Shown piece after piece: positions 45,332 through 53,478 of a stretch of DNA of 64,000 nt (the first letter of the stretch is position 1; each line of letters begins with the position of its first letter). This stretch comes from CBFHMJ01 sp965656875 (GTDB lineage Bacteria > Pseudomonadota > Gammaproteobacteria > Enterobacterales > Alteromonadaceae). A program made the translations under genes and the position numbers. The DNA lies in NCBI GenBank assembly GCA_965656875.1, contig CBFHMJ010000015.1:62001-126000 (forward strand). The letters run 5' to 3'. The notes beneath the pieces were generated by a model. It was not told the origin of the DNA. It made no database searches and saw nothing but the letters and a program-made list of their open reading frames with translations.

Positions 45332-46015
45332 ATGTCTCAGATTAATGTCTTACTGATTGAAGATAATCAGCATATTGCCCGCCAGTTAACCGAGTTTCTC
45401 GAAGGAAAAGGAATCATTGTTGATTACGCGGCTAATGGTGAAACGGGTGTCAGGCTGGCATTATCTGGCCAGGCTGATGTCATCATTCTTGATGTGAACT
45501 TGCCAGATATTAATGGCTTCACTGTATGCCAACGAATAAAGCAACAAGCGATTCGGGATATTCCGATTTTAATGTTGACGGCTCGAGATGCGATTGATGA
45601 TAAAGCTGAAGGTTTTGGCGCAGGTGCTGATGACTACCTGACTAAGCCGTTTGATATTCGTGAGTTGTCCTTCCGTATTGATGCATTGATGCGTCGTCCT
45701 ACATTACATACCAGCCATACGATAACGATAGGCGAATTAAAAATAGACCGACGCGCTCAAACGGCGAAACGGGCAGGGCAGGATCTTTCATTAACGTTGA
45801 CGGCTTACAATATTTTGTTGGCACTGGCGCAAGCCTGGCCGAATCCTGTTAGCCGTTCAAAGCTGACAGAACAATTGTGGGGAGATAATCCACCCGATTC
45901 CGATTCTCTTAAATCACACATCTATAGTCTGCGCCAGGCAGTCGACAAACCTTTCAAAACACCCTTAATTAAAACCTTGACGAATATTGGCTACAAAATC
46001 GATGTTGGTCAGTAG
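45332..46015 (+). CDS. OmpR/PhoB-type response regulator
   Basis: From the ATG at 45332 the protein has 227 residues. Its receiver carries VLLIEDNQ, the phospho-acceptor Asp in IILDVNLPDINGF, Thr in MLTARD and Lys in YLTKPFD. A winged-helix DNA-binding domain follows from about residue 130 (LTLTAYNILLALAQAWPNPV, then SHIYSLRQAVDKPF, then TLTNIGYKI). An in-frame ATG 13 codons upstream is possible but lies outside the receiver fold. The kinase gene begins eight bases after the stop. Target genes are unknown. Confidence 0.92.
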   Translation: MSQINVLLIEDNQHIARQLTEFLEGKGIIVDYAANGETGVRLALSGQADVIILDVNLPDINGFTVCQRIKQQAIRDIPILMLTARDAIDDKAEGFGAGADDYLTKPFDIRELSFRIDALMRRPTLHTSHTITIGELKIDRRAQTAKRAGQDLSLTLTAYNILLALAQAWPNPVSRSKLTEQLWGDNPPDSDSLKSHIYSLRQAVDKPFKTPLIKTLTNIGYKIDVGQ

Positions 46016-46023
46016 GTATTCTG

Positions 46024-47271
46024 ATGACGTTTAAACGTGTTTCACATCGAGTTTTTTTCTATTTTTCAATTCTGACGACGTTTCTGTCGATGTTCTTTGT
46101 TGGTTTAGCGGCGATCATTGGTTATGTGGTGGAAGACGAAGTAATTAATAATCTATTGCGTAAAGAAGCTGCGCATATTACTGATGTCTATCACAAGACG
46201 GGAAAAATCGTTCAACCGGGCTTGCGTGATTTTGTGGTTTACCCGCATCCACAGGCGTTACCAGATGAGCTGCTAAGCCCCGTTAGTATAAATACGAAAG
46301 ATAGTGAAATGACGACCGGTGATGGTCGCTATTTCCACTTCAGATACATTGAAGTTGGACGCGAGCAACCTTTAGTGTTAATTGCTGAGGTCTCAGACTT
46401 GTTGACGGTTTCTCAAATCAAGACCGATATCGCAATCATCGTTTTAATCATTTTTGTTATCGCGTCTGGTATATCGATTTGGTTGACTTACAAAGTGGCA
46501 TCAAAGACGACCAGCCCTTTAGTTCAACTGGTCGCAGATATTAAGGCGGCAGAACAAAACCCGGTGGATGCAACGTTTTCTGCGGTTCAGCTTCAGGATG
46601 AAATAGGTTATTTCGCCCGAACCATTCAACAGGCTTTATCCAGACAATATGCCGCATTGCAGCGAGAACAGGATTTTACCCGTGATGTAAGCCATGAGCT
46701 TCGAACCCCTGTAACGTTATTGAAAAATCTGGTGGAGCTTCAGCAAATCAGACCGTTGACGGAAGACGACAATCAGCTAATGGCAGATAACATTGGGCAA
46801 CTGGAAGCCATCATTCATGTGTTACTGGCGCTAGTCAGAGAATCATCCATTGAAAAGCAATCATTTAAACTGGATGCCGTTATTGAAGAAAGCGTGTTAG
46901 CAAGTTGGTCGATATTTGAAACTCGGGCAATCGAGGTCGATGTTAAGAGTGAATCGGGCTTGTACATCACTGCCAGCCCAACGTTGACGAGATTATTATT
47001 GGATAATCTGATTCAGAATGCTGTTAAGCACGGTGATGCTGGGAAAATTACCATGGAGGCAAGGTCACATCATATTAGAATTTTAAATTCAGGAATCGGT
47101 TCAACCGTTACAGAAGTTGCGGATAAACTGACACAGCGAGGAGCCAGGCGTGAACAAAGTGATGGTATTGGTCAGGGGCTTTACCTGGTGAAGCGAATTG
47201 TTGAGGCGTCCGGTTGGTCATTGCAGATCAATCAGACTGAAAATGAATTCATTGTCACGATTGTATTCTGA
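46024..47271 (+). CDS. Sensor histidine kinase partner
   Basis: The 415-residue kinase has an N-terminal helix (about 11-32) and a short periplasmic loop of about 100 residues. A second helix (IAIIVLIIFVIASGISIWL) and a HAMP-like linker come next. HisKA has FTRDVSHELRTPVTLLKNL, and the ATPase domain has NLIQNAVKHG and GIGQGLYLVKRI. The loop includes LRDFVVYPHPQALPDE, of unknown ligand. It is co-transcribed with the upstream regulator. It is more like QseC/unassigned kinases than CreC, which is why I give no symbol. Confidence 0.92.
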   Translation: MTFKRVSHRVFFYFSILTTFLSMFFVGLAAIIGYVVEDEVINNLLRKEAAHITDVYHKTGKIVQPGLRDFVVYPHPQALPDELLSPVSINTKDSEMTTGDGRYFHFRYIEVGREQPLVLIAEVSDLLTVSQIKTDIAIIVLIIFVIASGISIWLTYKVASKTTSPLVQLVADIKAAEQNPVDATFSAVQLQDEIGYFARTIQQALSRQYAALQREQDFTRDVSHELRTPVTLLKNLVELQQIRPLTEDDNQLMADNIGQLEAIIHVLLALVRESSIEKQSFKLDAVIEESVLASWSIFETRAIEVDVKSESGLYITASPTLTRLLLDNLIQNAVKHGDAGKITMEARSHHIRILNSGIGSTVTEVADKLTQRGARREQSDGIGQGLYLVKRIVEASGWSLQINQTENEFIVTIVF

Positions 47272-47311
47272 GAGATGTTAGCGTGTGAGACGAACGACAC
47301 AGCCGGTTCTT

Positions 47312-47803
47312 CTATAACATCAACTGCCAGTAACCCACATCAATCCACTGATTAAACTTAAAGCCAACCTCTTTGTAATGGCCTACTTTATTCATTCCAA
47401 ATTTTTCGTGTAGTGCAGCACTACCATCGTTTGGTAGTGATACAACCGCAATAAGACTATGGAAGCCTCTTTCCTTAAGTATTGGAAATAATTCGGCGTA
47501 CAGCGTTGAACCAACGCCTTTCCCTTCTCCGCCCGGCGCAAGATAAACCGTTACTTCAGCGACAAAGCGATAAGAAAAACGTTCTTTCCACTGAGTTCCA
47601 TATGCATAACCCAGAATTTCACCATTGTCAGATTCCGCGACTAACCAGGGATAACCATCCTCGCAGGTTTTATTAATTCTTTGCTGCATATCACCGACGG
47701 ACATCAGTTCTTCTTCAAATGTCGCGATAGAGTGCGCGATGTAGTGATTGTAGATGGAATTAATTGCCTCAGCATCGAGCGCCGTAACGGGTCTGATAAT
47801 CAT
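47312..47803 (-). CDS. GNAT N-acetyltransferase, phosphinothricin-acetyltransferase-like
   Basis: The 163-residue protein is a complete GNAT fold. It begins IRPVTALDAEAINSIYNHYI, has the acetyl-CoA-binding segment APGGEGKGVGSTLYAELFPI, and ends with VSLPNDGSAALHEKFGMNKV and GHYKEVGFKFNQW. These are typical of the Pat/Bar-like group that acetylates amino-acid-like substrates, such as methionine sulfone or sulfoximine. Substrate here is inferred. The gene converges with the kinase gene and has no operon partner. Confidence 0.9.
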   Translation of the reverse strand: MIIRPVTALDAEAINSIYNHYIAHSIATFEEELMSVGDMQQRINKTCEDGYPWLVAESDNGEILGYAYGTQWKERFSYRFVAEVTVYLAPGGEGKGVGSTLYAELFPILKERGFHSLIAVVSLPNDGSAALHEKFGMNKVGHYKEVGFKFNQWIDVGYWQLML

Positions 47804-48041
47804 AATAAAAACTGCTGTTTATAGAAATTATCAAGGTTATAGCACACAACAATGCACCTTTGTTGCCCATTTTGACCTCAATTTCACGTGAGCCTGATTA
47901 TTGTGAAAGCAACCAGAGCGCGCTGAACTTTGCTGGTGGATTTTGCAGCAGTTTGTCGCGTGTTTATACAAGGCTTCAGGTTGCGCTGTGTCGTTATTCT
48001 ACATAAGCAGGCTGAAACGCTCTAAAAACAGGAGGAACCTC

Positions 48042-49109
48042 ATGATTAAAAAAATACTGATTTCTGTCGTTTTACTCATCGCGCTGGTGGTTGGCACCGG
48101 ATACTGGTTCATCGGACTCATCGGTGAAATGCCTGATTTGAAAGCAATGGAGAGTACGCAGCCTTCGTCTGTCGCGTATTTACAACGTAAAGTTGATACT
48201 GGTCGAGGCAATATTTTGATTGTTGTCACCAGTGCGACAGAAATGGGAGAGAGTGGCAAAAAAACTGGCTATGAACTCACGGAGTTATCTCGTGCTTACT
48301 ATGTGTTTTCTGTTAATGGCTTTGAAGTTGATATTGCCAGTCCTAAAGGTGGCGAGCCGTCGGCCATTATCGATGATGAAGATATGACGATTTATGACTT
48401 CGCATTTTTGAACGATGTGGAGGCGCAACAGAAGGTTAAACACACGATAAAAACTGCAGACGTCCAGGCAGGGAATTATGCCGCGGTTTACTTTGTAGGG
48501 GGTAAAGGCGCTATGTTTGATTTTCCGCAGGACGAAGCTATTCAGGCATTTACGGCATCAATCTATGAAGCGGGTGGAACGGTTTCAGCTGTTTGTCATG
48601 GTCCGGCAGCTCTGGTTAATGTCCAGCTATCGGATGGCAGTTATCTGATAGCGAACAAACAGGTGAGTAGTTTTACCAATGAAGAAGAGTTGTTTTTAAT
48701 ACCGGATGCGGAAGTGATTTTTCCTTTCCTGTTAGAAGATAAGCTAAGAGAGCGACAAGGTGTATTCGTTGGTGGTACCGCGTACTTGCAGCAAGTCAGT
48801 AAGGATGAACGGTTACTCACGGGGCAAAATCCATGGTCTGTCTGGAAAGTTGCTGAAGATGTGATTCGTTCTATGGGTTATGAGCCTGTGCAACGAGATA
48901 AAACCAGTACAGAGTTCAGCATTGATGTTTTAAAGACTTACGAACAATTTGGATTTGAAACAGCCAGAACCCAGTTGCAGCAATTTCATGCCGATCCGGG
49001 TAAACCCATTGATAAAGTCATCATTGGCATGCACAGCATTCTGGCTGTGATGAACGTTGAACCATTGAAAGCACTGGATTTAGCCTTGTTGCTCCAGAGT
49101 ATTCAATAA
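48042..49109 (+). CDS. Membrane-anchored DJ-1/PfpI superfamily protein
   Basis: The strong ribosome binding site AGGAGGAA before the ATG at 48042 fixes the start. The N-terminus IKKILISVVLLIALVVGTGY is a membrane anchor or signal. The DJ-1/PfpI domain (about 45-250) has YELTELSRAYYVFSVNGFEV and the nucleophile elbow SAVCHGPAALVN, as in Hsp31-like glyoxalase or class I amidotransferase-like proteins. About 100 extra residues follow at the C-terminus (after LLTGQNPWSVWKVAEDVIRS), unlike cytosolic Hsp31. Activity is unknown; a periplasmic side-facing role is inferred. Confidence 0.88.
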   Translation: MIKKILISVVLLIALVVGTGYWFIGLIGEMPDLKAMESTQPSSVAYLQRKVDTGRGNILIVVTSATEMGESGKKTGYELTELSRAYYVFSVNGFEVDIASPKGGEPSAIIDDEDMTIYDFAFLNDVEAQQKVKHTIKTADVQAGNYAAVYFVGGKGAMFDFPQDEAIQAFTASIYEAGGTVSAVCHGPAALVNVQLSDGSYLIANKQVSSFTNEEELFLIPDAEVIFPFLLEDKLRERQGVFVGGTAYLQQVSKDERLLTGQNPWSVWKVAEDVIRSMGYEPVQRDKTSTEFSIDVLKTYEQFGFETARTQLQQFHADPGKPIDKVIIGMHSILAVMNVEPLKALDLALLLQSIQ

Positions 49110-49347
49110 TCGTTCAGACCAAATGTTAATTAATTATGTTAATTTGATAACTAAATGTATCTAAAGCTGGTGGCCGGTTTGTCAGTTTTATGGTTACAAT
49201 TGCTGTCAGCTTTATAGCTACCGCGACAAACTAAACAGGATATTCCTGTGCAATGATGTGTAACCGAGTCTACTGACATGATGACAGTCGGCTCGATGGT
49301 AACCTGAGTGATTTCAGGAGAATGACCTCAGCAATAGGAAGACGACA

Positions 49348-50232
49348 ATGGTTGAACCTGCTCTGTCGTCGATATTTAACAAGCCGGTACCCACGACTAT
49401 TTCACCGGATACGTTAAGTGTTGATGAACCGACGAAAACAAGACTGGAAATTTCCATCTCGGGGAGCGAGACGGATTCAGGCCAACAATTGTCGTACACT
49501 CCTGACATCAATATCATCAAGTTATCCGTCAGTGATCGATTTGATGCTTCCAACCCAAACCACTTAAAACTCAACCCGGATATCGCGCAGGATGTCACTG
49601 AACTCGTATTCCATCTTGCTCGTCGTAATCAGTTACCGAATGAAGTTCATTGCCTTGCATCGGGTGATATAACGGCGAAACAGTTATTGCAACGAGTCTG
49701 TTTTCTGCTGATGAAGTGCATGGCCAGTCATTATGCGAGTTTTCCACTCTCAATCATTTGGCAAGACGTTGATGCTGTGACTGGTCGCTTGTTAGCGTCG
49801 CAACTTCAGCCCGGACAAAGACAATCTCCTCATCAAATCAGAAATGTGTCACATTCTAATCTTCCATCGCTAGTGGATTATCTTGCATCTGTTGATGCGA
49901 GTGAAACACCGACCCTTTCCCTTTGGTTGTCCAGAACACCGGATGATGCTTTGCTGGCTCAGTTATCTCAATATGATCAATGCTGTTTTGTCATTAATTT
50001 ATTGCCCGTTAATTCTCCTGATTTTGGCGAAATTGTACTGCCAGCAAATGTCCAACAAGCAAAAAATACCGTGTTCAATGATGAAAATGCGACCGGTGTG
50101 TTGATCGTTGATTCTGTGTGCGATGGCCATTGTCAGGTTGATCTGGCGGCGTTGAAAACGATGCAGCTACAGTGGTCTAAAGTGATTGATGTGTTACATC
50201 AGACTAATCAGCTGATAATGGTTCGCCGCTAA
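49348..50232 (+). CDS. Protein of unknown function upstream of the AT-PfaD gene
   Basis: The 294-residue protein starts at an ATG behind AGGAAG. I do not recognise a family. The first ~75 residues are low in hydrophobics and rich in Ser, Thr, Pro and Asp. The rest looks like a compact alpha/beta domain with QLLQRVCFLLMKCMASHYAS, PTLSLWLSRTPDDALLAQLS and LIVDSVCDGHCQVDLAALKT. There is no signal peptide or membrane helix. It is encoded 168 bases before the acyltransferase-PfaD gene on the same strand, so a joint role in acyl-chain or polyketide chemistry is possible. Confidence 0.7.
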   Translation: MVEPALSSIFNKPVPTTISPDTLSVDEPTKTRLEISISGSETDSGQQLSYTPDINIIKLSVSDRFDASNPNHLKLNPDIAQDVTELVFHLARRNQLPNEVHCLASGDITAKQLLQRVCFLLMKCMASHYASFPLSIIWQDVDAVTGRLLASQLQPGQRQSPHQIRNVSHSNLPSLVDYLASVDASETPTLSLWLSRTPDDALLAQLSQYDQCCFVINLLPVNSPDFGEIVLPANVQQAKNTVFNDENATGVLIVDSVCDGHCQVDLAALKTMQLQWSKVIDVLHQTNQLIMVRR

Positions 50233-50400
50233 ACTGTCAGGCTCAACAGATCTACGTCCTTCCCGGTTATTATTTCTATAAAGCCTGCTTTCTGGTTTGG
50301 CTTGTGACGACAATGGATACTACACTCTGAGCATAAGGTGTTCTTGTTTCACACCTTCTGATCTCACACCTGATTTCTCAACCGAAAAGGGAGAGCGTTA

Positions 50401-52665
50401 GTGTCTCAACGTAATCAAGCTGGCCTTACTGCATACATGTTTCCTGGTGTTGGTGCTCAATCAGTTGGTATGGGCAGCGACTTATTTAAACAATTCCCTG
50501 AATTTGTGGCTGTTTCTGACAATATCCTGGGTTATTCCATAAAAGAACTTTGTCTGGACGACCCGGAAAACCTGCTGTCTCATACCCAATTTTTACAGCC
50601 CGCCTTATTTGTTGTTAGCGTATTGCACTACCTCGAACGGCGGCAGCAATGCAAAGAACAAATTGATTTCTTTCTGGGGCATGGATGCGGAGAGCTGGCC
50701 GCGTTATATGCCGCAGGCGTATTTGATTTTGCAACCGGACTGACATTAATTAAACGGCGAAGTGAGCTGATGGCTGACATTAATCAGGGAGGAATGGCGA
50801 CCGTCGTTAATCTGGATGGCACAACCATAGAGCAAATGATTGATGAACATCATTTGAACGACGTCAGTATCGCAATGCACAATGCGCCGGACAAATGTGT
50901 CATAGCCGGTAGTGATCATCAGCTAAATGCAATTAAAGAACATATTGAGCAGCAGCAAGGCCGCTATTTTACAATGAGAACGCCAGCGGCGTACTACAGT
51001 CAGCAAATGGAAAAAATTGAACAAAAGTTTCTTGCAGAGCTGGCTGATTTTTCGTTCCAACCACCTAATATTGATGTTATTTCTAACGCGACAGGGGAGG
51101 TTTATCCCAGTGATGTTGAAGGGATAAAAAAACTGTTAGCACGTCAGTTGTCCTCGGGAATTCGCTGGCATCAGTCAATCAATATGTTGCTGGATAACGA
51201 TGTTCGGGTTTTTCACGAGACTGGCCCGGGCACAGTCCTCTCTCGCTATGTCCGTTTATGTAAAGATGCCAGACGGGAGTCAACGACGGTCGATGTTATC
51301 AATGAATCTGATGATGAAGCAGAAAATCATGTTGCATCATCACACCTCGGTTCTTCTGCATTTTGTAAAGACTACGGCGTTGATATCGCATGCGTCGCAG
51401 GAGGAATGTACAAAGGCGTGTCATCTCCTGAAATGGTTATTCGCATGGCGAATAACGGTATGCTGGGATTTCTAGGTGTAAGTGGTCAGGCTCCCGCTGT
51501 GATTGAAACGTCTTTAGAGCATATTCGAGCTGCAGTCGGTCATCGTTCCTGGGGGGTTAGCCTGTTTTGTCACTATGCTGATGGTGACAAAGAAATGAAA
51601 ATGATTGATCTGTTACTACGGCATAGTGTGAACAATGTTGAGTTGGCAGGCTTTGTACAAGTGACCCCCGCTATTGTTCGTTATCGATTGCTCGGTCTTC
51701 GCCGTACTGATCAGGGGCAAATCGTGTCCGATCATCGCATTATTGTGAAAGCGTCCCGCCCGGAAGTCACTGAAGCATTTCTTAAACCGGCCCCGGAAAG
51801 AATTATTCGTCAGTTAGTTGCTAAAAATCAAATCACTGAAGAGCAAGCGCGTCTGGCTCGGTTAATTCCTGTTGCGCATGATGTGTGTGTCGCTGGCGAA
51901 TGTGGCGGTCATACCGAGCGTTACAGCGTGATGACGAACTTGCCTGTAATAAAACGTCAGGCAGAACAATTCAGACTGGAATATGGTTTTCATCATGAAG
52001 TCAGAGTTGGCGTAACGGGGGGATTAGGTTGTCCTGAAGCGATAGCGGCTGCTTTTATGCTTGGGGCCGACTTTATTGTCACTGGATCTGTGAACTTGTG
52101 TACGGTAGAGGCCGGTATGAGTGACATGGTGAAGGAGTTGCTTGCAAGCATGTCGGTCTCTGACACAGAGTTAGCACCGTCAGGCGACTTATTTGAGTTG
52201 GGTGGTAAGATTCAGGTTTACAAAAAAGGCGTGTTCTTCCCTGCAAGAGCTAACAAACTGTACGATTTGTGGCAGCATCATTCCTCATTAAAAGAACTCG
52301 ATGAATCAACGGTTTATCAACTTGAACGAAACTATTTTAAAGCATCTTTAGATGAGGTCTGGCAGGAAGTCATGGATCATTACAGTGAAGTAGACCCCGA
52401 TGAGATATATCGGGCAGAACGTCACGCTCGGCATAAAATGGCGCTGATTTTCCGGTGGTACTTTATTAAAGCGCATAAACTGGCGGTGAAAGGCGAGGTC
52501 AGTCAGCGAGTCGATTTTCAGATTCAGGTTGGTCCGGCTCTGGGCGTGTTCAATCAATGGGTTGCCGGTACGACGCTGGAGTCATGGCAATCTCGTCATG
52601 TTGACGAAGTGAATAAACGACTGATGAAACATGCCGAACAGCTATTAAAACAACGACGTTATTGA
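50401..52665 (+). CDS. Acyltransferase-PfaD (enoylreductase) fusion with a degenerate acyltransferase
   Basis: Residues 1-290 follow the malonyl-CoA:ACP transacylase fold (YMFPGVGAQSVGMGSDLFKQ, IKRRSELMADI, HNAPDKCVIAG, FHETGPGTVLSRYV). Residues from about 315 are a PfaD-type flavin enoylreductase with VAGECGGHTERYSVM, VGVTGGLGCPEAIAAAFMLG, and TGSVNLCTVEAGMSDMVKE. In the acyltransferase the GHSxG nucleophile motif reads GHGCG, so the Ser is Gly95. The catalytic His region AFHS reads AYYS (Tyr199). Loading of malonyl groups therefore looks impossible. AT-ER fusions serve trans-AT polyketide or polyunsaturated fatty acid synthases, but none is in the window. Start is GTG behind AAGGGAGAG. Confidence 0.88.
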   Translation: MSQRNQAGLTAYMFPGVGAQSVGMGSDLFKQFPEFVAVSDNILGYSIKELCLDDPENLLSHTQFLQPALFVVSVLHYLERRQQCKEQIDFFLGHGCGELAALYAAGVFDFATGLTLIKRRSELMADINQGGMATVVNLDGTTIEQMIDEHHLNDVSIAMHNAPDKCVIAGSDHQLNAIKEHIEQQQGRYFTMRTPAAYYSQQMEKIEQKFLAELADFSFQPPNIDVISNATGEVYPSDVEGIKKLLARQLSSGIRWHQSINMLLDNDVRVFHETGPGTVLSRYVRLCKDARRESTTVDVINESDDEAENHVASSHLGSSAFCKDYGVDIACVAGGMYKGVSSPEMVIRMANNGMLGFLGVSGQAPAVIETSLEHIRAAVGHRSWGVSLFCHYADGDKEMKMIDLLLRHSVNNVELAGFVQVTPAIVRYRLLGLRRTDQGQIVSDHRIIVKASRPEVTEAFLKPAPERIIRQLVAKNQITEEQARLARLIPVAHDVCVAGECGGHTERYSVMTNLPVIKRQAEQFRLEYGFHHEVRVGVTGGLGCPEAIAAAFMLGADFIVTGSVNLCTVEAGMSDMVKELLASMSVSDTELAPSGDLFELGGKIQVYKKGVFFPARANKLYDLWQHHSSLKELDESTVYQLERNYFKASLDEVWQEVMDHYSEVDPDEIYRAERHARHKMALIFRWYFIKAHKLAVKGEVSQRVDFQIQVGPALGVFNQWVAGTTLESWQSRHVDEVNKRLMKHAEQLLKQRRY

Positions 52666-52685
52666 GTTTTTAACGTACAAAACGA

Positions 52686-52710
52686 AAAAAGCCCGAAAAT
52701 CGGGCTTTTT
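52686..52710. terminator. Strong bidirectional terminator
   Basis: AAAAAGCCCGA and TCGGGCTTTTT pair around an AAA loop. It lies between the AT-PfaD gene and the converging nfuA. Confidence 0.93.
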
Positions 52711-52741
52711 ACTATAATTGCTGCATTCATCACAGAGGGTG

Positions 52742-53320
52742 TTAGTAATAAGAATGCTCACCACGTTCGTGTGATGTAACGTCTTTAACACCGTTTAGTT
52801 CGCCTTCGAACTGTTTCAATAATTCTTTTTCAATACCTTCCTGAAGCGTAACGTCAACCATGCTACAACCATTACAGCCACCGCCAAATTGAAGAATAGC
52901 AATCTTGTCTTCAGTGATTTCTACCACACTAACAAAACCACCGTGACCGGCTAACTGAGGGTTGATATCGGTTTGAATAACATAGTTAATGCGTTCAAGT
53001 AGTGGCGCGTTGTCATCAACTTTTTTAACTTTAGCGTTTGGTGCTTTCAGTGTCAGTTGCGATCCCATTTTATCGGTAACAAAGTCAATTTCTGCTTCTT
53101 CAAGGAAAGGAGCGCTTTCTTTGTCGATAATGGCATCAAAGTAATCAAACGTCAGACGCATATCATCATCTTCGACAGAATCTGCCGGGCAATATGAAAC
53201 GCCACATTCGGCTTGCGGGGTGCCAGGGTTTACAACAAAAACTCGAATGTTTGTGCCTTCAGCCTGTTGTTCTAGTAACGCTTTGAAGTGAGTTTGTGCA
53301 TTGTCTGAAATGGAAATCAT
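52742..53320 (-). CDS. nfuA: Fe-S biogenesis protein NfuA
   Basis: NfuA carries 4Fe-4S clusters to target enzymes. The 192-residue protein has the N-terminal degenerate A-type domain (ISISDNAQTHFKALLEQQ, VVNPGTPQAECGVSY). The C-terminal Nfu domain has the cluster-binding GGCNGCSMVDVTLQEGIEK. Length and domain order are standard. It has no operon partner here, but nfuA lies near comF and bioH as in Vibrio and Shewanella. Confidence 0.97.
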   Translation of the reverse strand: MISISDNAQTHFKALLEQQAEGTNIRVFVVNPGTPQAECGVSYCPADSVEDDDMRLTFDYFDAIIDKESAPFLEEAEIDFVTDKMGSQLTLKAPNAKVKKVDDNAPLLERINYVIQTDINPQLAGHGGFVSVVEITEDKIAILQFGGGCNGCSMVDVTLQEGIEKELLKQFEGELNGVKDVTSHERGEHSYY

Positions 53321-53478
53321 TACTGGCTCTCAAATTACCTGAGTGAAATAGTCGGATAAGCGAGAATCATACTATTGTTACGTCTTAGCTGCCAGTATTT
53401 CGCCGTTTTTTATTTGGAGAACACCGCGATAACTGGTAGTTTTACAGCCATCATTAGACCATTATAAAAACCTGATAA

